From JBDIAG01 sp047974565 (GTDB lineage: Bacteria > Actinomycetota > Actinomycetes > Actinomycetales > CAWJMD01), in the NCBI GenBank assembly GCA_047974565.1, contig JBKECN010000046.1:1-64000 (forward strand): a stretch of 64,000 bases of DNA. Direction: 5' to 3'. Below are positions 34,148 through 43,585 of this stretch, one piece after another. Position numbers and translations under genes: made by a program. Each line of letters begins with the position of its first letter. The stretch's first letter is position 1. The notes beneath the pieces were generated by a model. The model worked only from the letters and a program-made list of their open reading frames with translations. It was not told where the DNA came from and ran no database searches.

Positions 34148-34441
34148 TCAGCGCCGCCAGCCGACGACGATCTCATCCTCTTCGATGTCGAGGTTGCCCG
34201 ACATCGAGACGATCGCCAGCTGGAACTCCAGCGTCTCCCACTCCCGCCCCATGTGCTTCTCGACGGTCTCGCGGTTGATCACCAGCCTGCCATCGGTGCG
34301 GATCTTGACCAGTCCCGGCATCCGCAGGGTGTCCGCCGCCGGGTTGTCCTCCTCGATCGCTTCGATCAGCGGACGGTTCGCCTCAGTGTCCTGAATGTCG
34401 ACACTCGCCGGACGAGCCGGTCGAGTTCTGGCTTCTGCCAT
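34148..34441 (-). CDS. dmpM: Phenol-hydroxylase-type effector (coupling) protein
   Basis: At 97 residues this matches the MmoB/DmpM effector family: cofactor-free proteins that bind the oxygenase and tune its reaction with O2 and substrate. The NRPLIEAIEEDNP segment and the RTDGRLVINRETVEKHMGREW segment are characteristic. The protein has no cysteine. AAGGAC lies five bases upstream of the ATG. It comes between beta and alpha subunits, as in dmp. Confidence 0.9.
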   Translation of the reverse strand: MAEARTRPARPASVDIQDTEANRPLIEAIEEDNPAADTLRMPGLVKIRTDGRLVINRETVEKHMGREWETLEFQLAIVSMSGNLDIEEDEIVVGWRR

Positions 34442-34539
34442 GGTGTGTCCTTGTCACAGTGCGCTTTTCGCGTAATCGGATGTGGTGGAAGAAGTGTCTC
34501 GCCAGCAAGCGAGACGGGGCACTGGCCGAGCGGGTGGGC

Positions 34540-35559
34540 TCATGCCTCCAACGGGACGCCGAGCCCGCGGTAGCGCTCGATCTGGGCGTCGCGGTAGGCA
34601 GCGGCGGCCTCGACGGCCCCGGTTCCGCCCAGTGCCTTGTCGATCTCCACCGCGATCGGGGCGACGGCCGCGGTGGCGGCTTCGAGCCGCTCGCCGATCA
34701 TCTGCGCCAGCGCAGCCGCGTTGGCCTCGCCGGCCTCTGGGTCGCCGGTCCAGGCCTTGATCAGCGGGTCGAGCCACTTGCACTGGTCCGCATACCAGTT
34801 CGTGTAGTGCTGGCCCAGCAGCGAGACCACGCCGGCGCCGCCGGTGAGGGCGTGCTCGTCGGTGTACTCGTGCATCAGCCGGAAGATCTGGCCGTCCACC
34901 AGGTCGATGGCCATCAGCCCGACGGCGTAGTCCTTCTCGATCAGCGCCTTCTCCACGTACTCGCGCAGCGGCTGCAGGTGTTCGCTCTCGAGCCAGTGCT
35001 GCTTGGCCTGGTCGAGGGCGTTGGAGGAGCCCTCGCCGACGGCCAGGCCGATCATCGAGTGCACCTGGGCGTTGCCGATGCGGTCGAAGGCGGCGAAGGC
35101 GACGGCCTGGGAGACGCTGGTGCCGTAGGCGAACCGGCAGCCGTTGATCGAGATGAGTTCTGCACCGGCCTCGTAGTGGCGCAGCGGCAGGTAGCAGCTG
35201 ATCACCAGCGAGAGCCACTGCTCCGGCAGGCCGGCGAGCAGGTTGCGCTCCTCGGCGTACTTCAGGGTGCGCCCGAAGCTGTCGTAGTCCTCGGCGCGGC
35301 TGGCGACGTAGGTGGCGTAGTAGTACTGACGCGGGTCCGTGTAGGAGTAGGGATCGGTCAGCTTGAGGACGGTGTAGTCCGGGTCGTACAGCTCGTGCTG
35401 CGGTGCCCAGAACGGGCGATAATGGAAGTTCTCGGTCGGCTGCATCCCGTAGGTACCCTCCTGGTACCGGGATGCGGCCTTTTCACCGAAACGTTCGACG
35501 ATGGTGTCGAATGTCTGGCGCCGAGGCTCGATGGTGTTCGTGCGGAGCTCATAGCCCAT
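34540..35559 (-). CDS. dmpL: Phenol-hydroxylase-type oxygenase beta subunit
   Basis: The product has 339 residues from the ATG at 35559 (GAAGGGA upstream). Strong matches to DmpL are TNTIEPRRQTFDTIVERFGEKAASRYQE at the start, FHYRPFWAPQHELYD near 47-62, and YTDPRQYYYATYVASRAEDY near 77-96. It lacks the metal ligands, as expected of a beta subunit. It is first in the operon. The open frame extends to 35649 without conserved residues. The preceding 200 bases separate it from a divergent PucR-type regulator gene. Confidence 0.92.
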   Translation of the reverse strand: MGYELRTNTIEPRRQTFDTIVERFGEKAASRYQEGTYGMQPTENFHYRPFWAPQHELYDPDYTVLKLTDPYSYTDPRQYYYATYVASRAEDYDSFGRTLKYAEERNLLAGLPEQWLSLVISCYLPLRHYEAGAELISINGCRFAYGTSVSQAVAFAAFDRIGNAQVHSMIGLAVGEGSSNALDQAKQHWLESEHLQPLREYVEKALIEKDYAVGLMAIDLVDGQIFRLMHEYTDEHALTGGAGVVSLLGQHYTNWYADQCKWLDPLIKAWTGDPEAGEANAAALAQMIGERLEAATAAVAPIAVEIDKALGGTGAVEAAAAYRDAQIERYRGLGVPLEA

Positions 35560-35757
35560 TGCGATTCCCTTCGGATCGTCCTTGACCCGGGTCTCCGGCG
35601 GTCGCCGATGACCACGGTTGGACCGTAGGCGGCAGCGGGTGGGGCACACCAGGGTCGGGCGGCGCCGTTGTCGGCTACGTCAGGCTGGACGGCCGGCGTT
35701 GTTCACCCTGCACAAGCCCACTTGCCGACGTCGCCGAACCCGTCCCTACACTCCGAC

Positions 35758-36999
35758 ATGTCAACGACGACAACACATGTGTACGAATGGGATGAGGCAC
35801 TCGAAGCGGCCTCACACTCGATGTTGTGCCGATTAGCCGACCTGACCGATCAGGTGACCGAGCTGCTCGCGGCCGAGATCCCGGAGGCCGGCGGGCCGGA
35901 CAGCGGTCTGCGCCGGGTGCTGGAACAGATGGCACGTAGCAATGTGGACAATGCACTCACCGCGATGGGCCAGCATCTGCCACTGAGCCAGCTGCACCCC
36001 ACGACCGCCTCACTCGCGCTGGCCCGGCGCCTCGGTGAGCGGGGCGTCCCCGCGGACAACACCATCCGGGTCTACCAGGTGGGGCACCGGTGGCTGCTGG
36101 GACAGATCCTCCAGGAGCTGGACCGGCTGATGCCCCAAGGCGCTCCGGTGGCGGCCGTCGCCGACCTGGTCGACTGGCACCTGGGGTACCTCAACCTGAT
36201 GTCCGCCGCGGCCGGGGCCGAGCACGCCCGCACCCAGGAGCTGTGGACCCGCACCGCCGGAGCGGCCACGGCCGCCCAGGTCAACTACGTCCTCAAGGAC
36301 GCCGACGACACCGACGTGGCCAGTTCCGTCCTGCACTACGACGTGAGCGGCCGACACCTGGGCCTGCTGCTGTGGTCGGACAATGCGGCGGTACCCGCAT
36401 CACGGATGGCCATGCTGGTGCGCAGCCTGCTCACCCAGCCGGGTGTGCGTGAACTCATCGTGGTCCCCCAGGACCTGGGCTCGGTGCTGGCCTGGATCTC
36501 GATCGCCAGCGCCCCCACCCGGGCCCTGACCGCGCTCTCCCGGGTGGTGCGCGAGCACGGCGACACCGTGCGGGTCGCGGCCGGCGAGCCATCCATCGGG
36601 CTGCAAGGCTTCCGGCTCACCCATCAACAGGCTCAGGCCGCCCGGCGAGTGGCCGACCTGCCCGGCTCGCTGGACCAACGACTCACCCGGTACCGGGACG
36701 TGGCCGCGGCGAGCCTGCTGGCCCTGCACCCGGAGGAGTCCAAGCCCTGGGTCACCGAGGTGCTCGGGCCGCTGGCCGAGGAGGGCGAGGAGCTGGCCCG
36801 GCTGCGGTTCACCCTGCGGGCGTATCTGGACGCCGGCGAGAACGCCTCCAATGCGGCACAACGCATCTACGTGCACCGCAACACCGTCAAGCACCGGGTC
36901 GAGCGGGCCCTGGGCATGCTCCCGGTGCCCTTCGAGCAGAACCGACTCTCGGTGGCCCTGGCGCTGGCCTACTTCGACCGGGCCGCACCCCGGGGCTGA
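35758..36999 (+). CDS. PucR/CdaR-type transcriptional regulator
   Basis: The ATG at 35758 gives a 413-residue protein. The N-terminal half is helical with a conserved RNNVDNALTAMGQ-like region (here SNVDNALTAMGQHL). The middle resembles the degenerate GGDEF-like domain of this family. The C-terminal helix-turn-helix has LRAYLDAGENASNAAQRIYVHRNTVKHRVERA, the PucR HTH signature. It is divergent from the monooxygenase operon with under 200 bases between starts, so it most likely controls that operon and perhaps itself. Effector is unknown. No clear ribosome-binding site is seen before the ATG. Confidence 0.88.
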   Translation: MSTTTTHVYEWDEALEAASHSMLCRLADLTDQVTELLAAEIPEAGGPDSGLRRVLEQMARSNVDNALTAMGQHLPLSQLHPTTASLALARRLGERGVPADNTIRVYQVGHRWLLGQILQELDRLMPQGAPVAAVADLVDWHLGYLNLMSAAAGAEHARTQELWTRTAGAATAAQVNYVLKDADDTDVASSVLHYDVSGRHLGLLLWSDNAAVPASRMAMLVRSLLTQPGVRELIVVPQDLGSVLAWISIASAPTRALTALSRVVREHGDTVRVAAGEPSIGLQGFRLTHQQAQAARRVADLPGSLDQRLTRYRDVAAASLLALHPEESKPWVTEVLGPLAEEGEELARLRFTLRAYLDAGENASNAAQRIYVHRNTVKHRVERALGMLPVPFEQNRLSVALALAYFDRAAPRG

Positions 37000-37110
37000 C
37001 CTGCCGCACCAGTTGCGCGGATCGAGTCGTCCGCCGGGCACTGATTCCACCGGTCCCACCCCGGGCAAGGACCCGAGCGCGCGCTGATCCCGTCCTCGCC
37101 ACCGTCGTCC

Positions 37111-38121
37111 TCAACCGGCGCCGCGGATGCGTGCCTGCCGCCACTGTCGCGGGCTGGTGTGGAACTGCTGACGGAACCAGCGGGTAAAGCCGCTCGGGGC
37201 GCTGAAGCCCAGCAGATCCGAGATCTCAGTCATCGAATAGCGTCCCTCGGACAGGTGCCGTCCGGCCAGCTGACCACGCACCCGGTGCAGCAGCCCGGAG
37301 AAGGTCTCCCCCTCGGCGGCCAGCCGGCGATGCAGGGTGCGTTGATCTACTCCCAGGCTGCGCGCCACCTGGGTCATCGTGCAGCGCCCCAACGGCAGCA
37401 GCAGCTCCATCGCCTCCTGGACGGCCGCGGCGGCTCCGGGCTGACGCGGTGCGGTCAGCGAGGCCAGCAGTTGGTCGCTGTAAGGGCGTAGCAAGGGATC
37501 CGCCAGGGTGCTCGGGGCGTCGAGGTCACCCGCGGACAGCACGATGCCGTTCACCTCGCGACCGAAACCCACTCGCGGGCCGAAGACCTCGCGGTGCGCA
37601 GACAGCTCACGCGGGCCTGGGTGGGCGAAGTACACCGCCAGTGCCGTCCAGCTCGGCCCGACGAACTCGCGGACGATCCCATGCAGGGCGGCCACCGCCA
37701 GCTCCATCGCCTGCCCCGAGGGCACCAACTCGTCGAACTCGAGCGAGACAGTGATCGTCGCGACGCCGTTGGCCTCGCCCAGCCGCATCCGCAACGCCTC
37801 GTTGTAACTGCGTTCGTACCGCAGCAGCAGACCCAGCGCGGTACGCAGGGTCGGCTCCTCGCGTAGCACGAGGCTGAGCGGGCCGAGGGTGGAGAGTCTG
37901 CGCCGGGCCGACAGGCGCAGTGCGAAGTCCGGGGTGGCCGCGCTGGTCGCCGAGTTGTGCAGCAGCCTGGCGATCGCCGCCGCCGACACCCACCGGTCGG
38001 GGTAGGCCAGCACCCCCGGGTCCAGCCCGGCCTCGGCCAACTGTGTTCCCGGGTCAAGCCCGAGCGACTCGGCCACCTCGACATATCCGTGCAGCGTCGC
38101 CGCGCGCATGCTGATCGCCAC
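37111..38121 (-). CDS. AraC-family regulator with OruR/ArgR-type sensing domain
   Basis: The GTG at 38121 has AGGAGG with good spacing, giving 336 residues. An arabinose-binding-like N-terminal domain (Arabinose_bd type, about 20-210) contains the LRTALGLLLRYERSYNEALRMRL segment. The AraC double helix-turn-helix follows at about 235-336, with SLGVDQRTLHRRLAAEGETF and EISDLLGFSAPSGFTRWFRQQFHTSPRQWR. It faces away from the oxidoreductase gene at 38846, the first of a plus-strand gene run. It is likely the regulator of that run, across a 724-base gap. Confidence 0.9.
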   Translation of the reverse strand: MAISMRAATLHGYVEVAESLGLDPGTQLAEAGLDPGVLAYPDRWVSAAAIARLLHNSATSAATPDFALRLSARRRLSTLGPLSLVLREEPTLRTALGLLLRYERSYNEALRMRLGEANGVATITVSLEFDELVPSGQAMELAVAALHGIVREFVGPSWTALAVYFAHPGPRELSAHREVFGPRVGFGREVNGIVLSAGDLDAPSTLADPLLRPYSDQLLASLTAPRQPGAAAAVQEAMELLLPLGRCTMTQVARSLGVDQRTLHRRLAAEGETFSGLLHRVRGQLAGRHLSEGRYSMTEISDLLGFSAPSGFTRWFRQQFHTSPRQWRQARIRGAG

Positions 38122-38845
38122 TGGTCGTCCTCCTGAACTCGCCAGGTGGCCCCGAGGGGCCTGGGTTGCTCCCCGTCGAAACGTGGGCGCCGTGGTCGGC
38201 GCCGGTGAGGCCCGCAGAACTGAGAACCCGCACGAGCGAGGCCGGTTCAGGTCGGGTCCCGGTCAGGTCCCAGCGGCCTGCTGTCACCCCGGGACATCAC
38301 TTCTGTCTGGAAAAGATAAGGAATCTGTCTGGATCGGTCAAGATTTCTGCCCTGTGGACCCGTACCTTTATCGACATCGAGTTCCAGGGCCCGGTCGCTG
38401 ACCAGGTGGCCCGCAGCCCTTCCAGACACCAGCCCGACCGCCAGCTCCGGCCGGCCATCCCACCAGACCCTGTGATGGTGCCTCACGCGCGGGAGCAACG
38501 TCGCGTGGGCCCGACCGCCCAACGCCAGCGCCCCAGCACGACAGCACCATCCCGCCGAGAACACAGGCGGACCGACAGCACCCCGCGCCGACGCTGCTGG
38601 CCGGCCGACAGCACCAGCGGGCCGACAACGCAGGCCCGCAGACACAGCACCCCCGCAGACTGCGGCGGCGGCCGCGACGCCAACCCGTCACAACCCCGAC
38701 CCACGACGCCAACCCGCGACGTCGACGACCACACCCGTGCCGGGCAACGGCACACCCGGCACGACCCCACCGGGCAGCGGCGCCCACGCCTGCTGCCACA
38801 CCCGCAAACCGCCCCGTCGGGTGGACATCACGAAAGGCAGATCCG
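38122..38845. other. Divergent intergenic region, GC-rich with CCGACAGCACC-like repeats
   Basis: No gene is supported in these 724 bases. The segment near 38,290-38,380 is notably A/T-richer and the best candidate for divergent promoters. From 38,500 to 38,760 the sequence is full of degenerate short repeats (CCGACAGCACC, GACGCCAACCCG). The ribosome-binding site AAAGGCAG lies just before 38846. Confidence 0.45.
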
Positions 38846-39835
38846 ATGGCACAAGGTATTCGCTTCTATGAGGCCGGGACTCCCGAGGTCCTGCGTTGGG
38901 AGTCGTTCGGGGTCGGCTCCCCCGGCCCCGGGGAGGTCCGGATCCGGCACGGCGCAGTCGGTCTCAACTTCGCCGACACGTACTACCGCAGCGGCCTGTA
39001 CCCGGCCGAGTTGCCCGCCGGTCTCGGTGTCGAGGCCGCCGGCGTGGTGGTCGAGGCCGGGCCGGGAGTCGACGGCTTCGCACCCGGCGACCGGGTCACG
39101 TACACCGGTAGCCCGCTGGGCGCCTACAGCACTGAACGCGTGATGCCGGCCGAGCACCTGATCGCCCTGCCCGACGCGATCGACTTCGACACCGCTGCCG
39201 CGATGACCATGCGCGGACTCAGCGCGGCCTACCTGCTGCGCCGGGTAGTCCCCGGGCTGCGCGCCGGCGACACGGTGCTGCTGCACGCAGCAGCCGGGGG
39301 TCTCGGGCAGATCTTCACCCAGTGGGCACGCGAGATCGGCATCACGGTGATCGGCACCGTCTCCACCCCGGAGAAGGCCGAGGTCGCCCAAGCCCACGGC
39401 TGCGCCCACACCATCGTCTACACCCAGCAGGACGTGCCCACCCGGGTGCGCGAGCTCACCGACGGGGTCGGCGTTCCGGTGGTCTTCGACAGCATCGGGG
39501 CCACCACGTACCAGTCGTCGCTGGATTCGCTGGCCCGCCGCGGCCTGCTGGTCTGCTTCGGCACCGCCTCGGGCCCGATCCCACCCATCAACGCGATGGA
39601 ACTGGCGATGAAGGGCTCCCTGTATGTGACGCGTCCGGCGCTGGCGGACTACATCGCCGACCCGGCCGAGCGCGCCGCACTGGCCGCCGAACTCTTCGAC
39701 CACGTCTCTGCCGGACGAATCGTGGTGGAGATCAACCATCGATATGAGCTCCAGGACGCGGTGCAAGCCCACATCGACCTGGAGTCGGGCCGCGGCATCG
39801 GCTCGCACGTGTTCACTCTCGAGAACTCTGCCTGA
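38846..39835 (+). CDS. NADPH:quinone oxidoreductase (zinc-independent MDR family)
   Basis: The 329-residue product matches the quinone oxidoreductase branch of the medium-chain dehydrogenases. It has RHGAVGLNFADTYYRSGLYP at about 33-52, GVEAAGVVVEAGPGVDGFAPGDRV at about 60-84, and the nucleotide-binding AAAGGLGQIFTQWA near 150. The zinc-ligand cysteines are absent. It reduces quinones or activated alkenes with NADPH. First of a same-strand set of five genes with the dioxygenase and the BKACE enzyme, each with its own ribosome-binding site. Confidence 0.88.
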   Translation: MAQGIRFYEAGTPEVLRWESFGVGSPGPGEVRIRHGAVGLNFADTYYRSGLYPAELPAGLGVEAAGVVVEAGPGVDGFAPGDRVTYTGSPLGAYSTERVMPAEHLIALPDAIDFDTAAAMTMRGLSAAYLLRRVVPGLRAGDTVLLHAAAGGLGQIFTQWAREIGITVIGTVSTPEKAEVAQAHGCAHTIVYTQQDVPTRVRELTDGVGVPVVFDSIGATTYQSSLDSLARRGLLVCFGTASGPIPPINAMELAMKGSLYVTRPALADYIADPAERAALAAELFDHVSAGRIVVEINHRYELQDAVQAHIDLESGRGIGSHVFTLENSA

Positions 39836-39899
39836 GCCCTCTCATCGCTTCCCCGGACGACACCGACGTCGCCGGGATGACACACCGACAAGGAGAGTC

Positions 39900-40817
39900 A
39901 TGACCATCAACGCCACCCAGGCCGTCGACGCCGGCGCGCCTATCGCGCTGGCCGACGAGCAGAACCCGATCCGTGCGCTGCGCCTGACCGCCTACATCGG
40001 CGCAGAGCTTGCGGACGTCGACCTCGCCCAGGTCGCGGCCAGCGACGAGCTGTTCGCCGCCTTCAAGTCCCTTCTCCTGCAACACAAGGTGCTTTTCGTG
40101 CGGGATCAGGACATCTCCCGGGCGGACCACGTCCGGCTTGCCGAACGGTTCGGCCCGCTGGAGGACCACCCGGTGGTGGGCAGCGACCCCGACCACCCGG
40201 GCCTGGTGCGCATCTACAAGGACCTGGACAGCCCACCCGAGCACTACGAGAACGCCTTCCACTGCGACGCCACCTGGCGTCAGAATCCGCCGATGGGCTC
40301 GGTGCTGCGGTGCGTGAAGACCCCGCAGGTCGGCGGTGACACCATCTGGGTGGACATGGCCGCCGCCTATGCCGGTCTGCCGGAGGCCGTCAAGGAGCAG
40401 ATCGCCGGGCTGCGCGCCAAGCACAGCATTGAGGCCACTTTCGGTGCGGCCCTGCCCAGCGGGGAACGGCACGCCCTGCGGGACCGCTTCCCGGACGCCG
40501 AGCACCCGGTTGTTCGGACCCACCCCGAGACCGGTGAGAAGGTGCTCTTCGTCAACGCCTTCACCACGCATTTGGTGAACTTCCATACCCCGGAACGGGT
40601 TCGGTTCGGCTTCGACTACACCCCCGGCGGCAGCGAACTGCTCAATTACCTGATCCGCCAGGCCGCCGTCCCGGAGTACCAGGTGCGCTGGCGGTGGACC
40701 GAGAACAGTTTCGCGATCTGGGACAACCGGTCCACCCAGCACTACGCCGTCCAGGACTACTGGCCCGACGTGCGCCGGATGGAGCGCGCCGGAATCGTCG
40801 GCGAACCCACTTTCTGA
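39900..40817 (+). CDS. TauD-like Fe(II)/2-oxoglutarate-dependent dioxygenase
   Basis: The ATG at 39900 follows AAGGAGAGTC and gives 305 residues. Iron ligands are H121-x-D123 (FHCDATW) and H281 (STQHYAVQDY). The 2-oxoglutarate arginine is R292 or R296 in the last 15 residues. The family includes taurine, alkyl-sulfate and 2,4-D dioxygenases. These hydroxylate a carbon next to a heteroatom and release the group. No sulfonate-transport genes are near, so taurine is not favoured. Neighbours suggest a catabolic role on a compound handled also by the BKACE enzyme. Confidence 0.9.
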   Translation: MTINATQAVDAGAPIALADEQNPIRALRLTAYIGAELADVDLAQVAASDELFAAFKSLLLQHKVLFVRDQDISRADHVRLAERFGPLEDHPVVGSDPDHPGLVRIYKDLDSPPEHYENAFHCDATWRQNPPMGSVLRCVKTPQVGGDTIWVDMAAAYAGLPEAVKEQIAGLRAKHSIEATFGAALPSGERHALRDRFPDAEHPVVRTHPETGEKVLFVNAFTTHLVNFHTPERVRFGFDYTPGGSELLNYLIRQAAVPEYQVRWRWTENSFAIWDNRSTQHYAVQDYWPDVRRMERAGIVGEPTF

Positions 40818-40929
40818 ACACGAACGCCCGTCCGGGCGATCCGCTGTCCGGCAACCCATCTCACCTGCAGAACCCGTCAGAACCCGGTGACCGGCATTCC
40901 GCCGGACGCCACAACACAAGGAGAGTCAG

Positions 40930-41982
40930 ATGCACTTCCACGACGACGCCCTGTTCCCCGAGGTTCAGGAGCCGGTGGTCATCACCGCCGCCCCCTACGG
41001 CCCGGAATGGGAGCCCGCCGACTTCCCCGAAGACCTGCCGTTGACCATGGACCAGCACGTCCAGCAGGCAGTCGACTGCTGGAACGCCGGTGCCACCGTC
41101 CTGCACATCCACGTGCGCGAACTGGACGGCAAGGGCTCCAAGCGGCTGTCCCTGTTCAACGAGTTGCTCGGCCGGCTGCGTCAGGCCGTGCCGGAGATGA
41201 TCCTGCAGGTTGGCGGCTCGATCTCATTCGCCCCGGAAGGCTCGGGCACCGAGGCAAAGTGGCTCGAGGACGACACTCGGCACATGCTCGCCGAGCTCGA
41301 CCCCAAGCCCGACCAGGTCACCATCGCGATCAACACCAGCCAGATGAACATCGTCGAGCTGATGACCGAGGACGACATCGCCGGCACCTCTTTCGAGCGT
41401 CCCGAGGTCTACGAGGCCTACCGTGAGATGCACGTCCCGGCCAACCCGGGTTGGGTCATCGAGCACCTCAAGCGGCTGGGGGCCAACGGAATTCAACCGC
41501 ACTTCCAACTCTCCAGCATTCCGCAGCTGGAGACCGTCGAGCGTCTCATCCGGCGCGGACACTACCTCGGCCCGATGAACCTGACCTGGGTGGCGATCGG
41601 CGGCGGCTTCGACGGCCCCAACCCGTACAACATGATGAACTTCATCAACCGGGTCCCCGACGGCGCCTGCCTCACCCTGGAGACGCTGATGCGCAGTGTG
41701 CTGCCGGTCAACGCGATGGCGCTGACCATGGGGCTGCACTGCCGCACCGGAAACGAGGACACCCTGTGGGGCCGTAAGGGTCAGAAGTACACCTCGGTCC
41801 AGCAGATCGAACAGCTGGTCCGGCTCTCCGGCGAACTGGGCCGAGAGGTCGCCACGGGCAAGGACGCCCGCGACATCTACCGGATCGGGCAGACCTACTC
41901 CACCGTGGACGAGACGCTGGCCAAGCTCGGCTACGCCCCCAACCGGGGCGCCGGCCAGCTCGGCTTCACCTTCCACGCCTGA
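40930..41982 (+). CDS. BKACE-family (DUF849) beta-keto acid cleavage enzyme
   Basis: This 350-residue protein is in the BKACE (3-keto-5-aminohexanoate cleavage) family. The zinc-binding H59-I-H61-V-R motif, the VQVGGS-like strand, and the loop near MNLTWVAIGGG are visible. Family members split a beta-keto acid with acetyl-CoA into acetoacetate and a CoA ester. The substrate varies widely across the family, and several are unknown. It follows the dioxygenase gene with a perfect AAGGAGAGTCAG before the ATG, the same leader as its neighbour. Confidence 0.88.
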   Translation: MHFHDDALFPEVQEPVVITAAPYGPEWEPADFPEDLPLTMDQHVQQAVDCWNAGATVLHIHVRELDGKGSKRLSLFNELLGRLRQAVPEMILQVGGSISFAPEGSGTEAKWLEDDTRHMLAELDPKPDQVTIAINTSQMNIVELMTEDDIAGTSFERPEVYEAYREMHVPANPGWVIEHLKRLGANGIQPHFQLSSIPQLETVERLIRRGHYLGPMNLTWVAIGGGFDGPNPYNMMNFINRVPDGACLTLETLMRSVLPVNAMALTMGLHCRTGNEDTLWGRKGQKYTSVQQIEQLVRLSGELGREVATGKDARDIYRIGQTYSTVDETLAKLGYAPNRGAGQLGFTFHA

Positions 41983-42279
41983 GCGCACCGCGCCGCGCCG
42001 TCACCCGGGTGACAACCGGCTACCTCATCAGGACGCCACAACGCGTCCTCCCAGGACGCCACATCGCGCCCACCCAGGACGCCAAACGTCACCCGGGTGA
42101 CCACAGGCCGCCCTCGGCGACCTCTACCGTCACCACACCCGGCCAACCGTAACCGCGGTCGCATCTGGCACCGCCTCACCCCGGAATACCGCCGCGCCCG
42201 GCCGTGCGAGACGGCCACTGGTGTTCCGGCACTGCCGCTCTCACGTCATCCCCTCGGCAACGACGCCTCAGGAGTCATC
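41983..42279. repeat. Dispersed palindromic repeats and CCAGGACGCCA direct repeats
   Basis: GTCACCCGGGTGAC occurs at 42000-42013 and, within AAACGTCACCCGGGTGACC, again at about 42090. Between them there are three copies of a CCAGGACGCCA unit, spaced by about 28 bases. These are the same palindromes as at both ends of the window. AGGAG precedes the transporter ATG. Confidence 0.7.
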
Positions 42280-43584
42280 ATGGCAACCTCCGCTCTCGAC
42301 CAGTCGCCGCTGGAGCCGCACGACGGCTCGCCTCGGCTCTCCCGCGCATTCGGCTGGATCGTCTTCCTGCTCACCTTCGGCCTGCTGCTGTCCGATTACA
42401 TGTCCCGGCAGGTACTCGCAGCCGTCTTCCCCTTCCTCAAGATCGAATGGAACCTCACCGACGCCGAACTCGGTGCGCTCACCAGCATCGTGGCCCTGAC
42501 CGTCGGGGTGCTGGCCGTCCCGTTGTCCCTGCTCGGCGACCGGTGGGGACGATCCAAGGCGATCGTCCTGATGGCCGGCCTGTGGAGCCTGGCCACCCTG
42601 GGAGCAGCCCTGGCCGCGAACTACGAGCAGATGCTGGTCGCTCGCTGTCTCGTCGGAGTCGGCGAAGCCGCTTACGGCAGTGTCGGTCTCGCCGTGGTGC
42701 TGACCGTCTTCTCCCCCGCCCGCCGGGCCTCGCTGACCGGCGCGTTCATGGCGGGAGGCTCTTTCGGATCCGTCCTGGGAGTCTTCCTCGGGGGCATCAT
42801 CGCGGTGCAGATCGGCTGGCGCTGGTCGTTCGGGGTGATGGGCTGCATCGGGCTGGTGCTCGTCCTGCTCTACGCCCTGTTGATCAACGACCGGCGGCTC
42901 GGCGCGCACCGACACCCGGACAACGCCGAACCGGTTACTGCCGCAGGCACTCGTGCCCCGCTGCGCACCCTGGTGTCCACACCCTCGGTGGTGTGCGCGT
43001 ACCTGGGCAGCGGGCTGCAACTCTTCGTGGCCGGCACGATGTTCGCCTGGCTGCCCAGCTACCTCAACCGCAGCTACGGCCTGGCACCCGACCGGGCTGG
43101 TGCCGCAGCCGCCTTCTTCATCCTCATCATGGGCGTGGGGATGATCGGCTGCGGTGTCATCACCGACCACCTCAGCCGCACTCGGCCCGAGCGCAAGTGG
43201 ACCACGGCCATCGCCTACTCGGCGCTGTGTGTGGTCCTGCTGTCCCTCGCCTTCGCCCAAGCCCCCGGCGCCGCCCAGCTGACCCTGCTCGCGATAGGTG
43301 TGTTCTTCGCGGCCGGCACCTCGGGTGCCGCGGGTGCGATGGTCGCCAACCTGACCCCGGCCTCGATCCGGGCGACCGCCTTCGGCAGCCTGACATTGGT
43401 CAACAACGTTCTGGGTCTGGCGGCCGGGCCCTTCGTGATAGGTCTGCTGGCAGACCGGCTCGGCCTTGAGGCCGCGATGCGCCTTTCTCCACTCGCATGC
43501 CTGCTCAGCCTGGCCGCGTTCGCTCTCGGGCTGCGGTACTACTCGTCGAGCCTGGCTCGGGTCGCCGCCGTCAAGGCGCAGTGA
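42280..43584 (+). CDS. Major facilitator superfamily transporter
   Basis: The protein has 434 residues and about twelve membrane segments from the ATG at 42280 (AGGAG upstream). The motif DRWGRSKAIV after segment 2 and a related DHLSRTRPERK in the second half are MFS loop motifs. YMSRQVLAAVFPFLKIEWNLTDAELG at the start resembles organic-acid or aromatic-acid carriers. It follows the BKACE gene by about 300 bases of repeat DNA on the same strand, so it may import the substrate of the upstream enzymes. Confidence 0.9.
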   Translation: MATSALDQSPLEPHDGSPRLSRAFGWIVFLLTFGLLLSDYMSRQVLAAVFPFLKIEWNLTDAELGALTSIVALTVGVLAVPLSLLGDRWGRSKAIVLMAGLWSLATLGAALAANYEQMLVARCLVGVGEAAYGSVGLAVVLTVFSPARRASLTGAFMAGGSFGSVLGVFLGGIIAVQIGWRWSFGVMGCIGLVLVLLYALLINDRRLGAHRHPDNAEPVTAAGTRAPLRTLVSTPSVVCAYLGSGLQLFVAGTMFAWLPSYLNRSYGLAPDRAGAAAAFFILIMGVGMIGCGVITDHLSRTRPERKWTTAIAYSALCVVLLSLAFAQAPGAAQLTLLAIGVFFAAGTSGAAGAMVANLTPASIRATAFGSLTLVNNVLGLAAGPFVIGLLADRLGLEAAMRLSPLACLLSLAAFALGLRYYSSSLARVAAVKAQ

Positions 43585-43585
43585 C

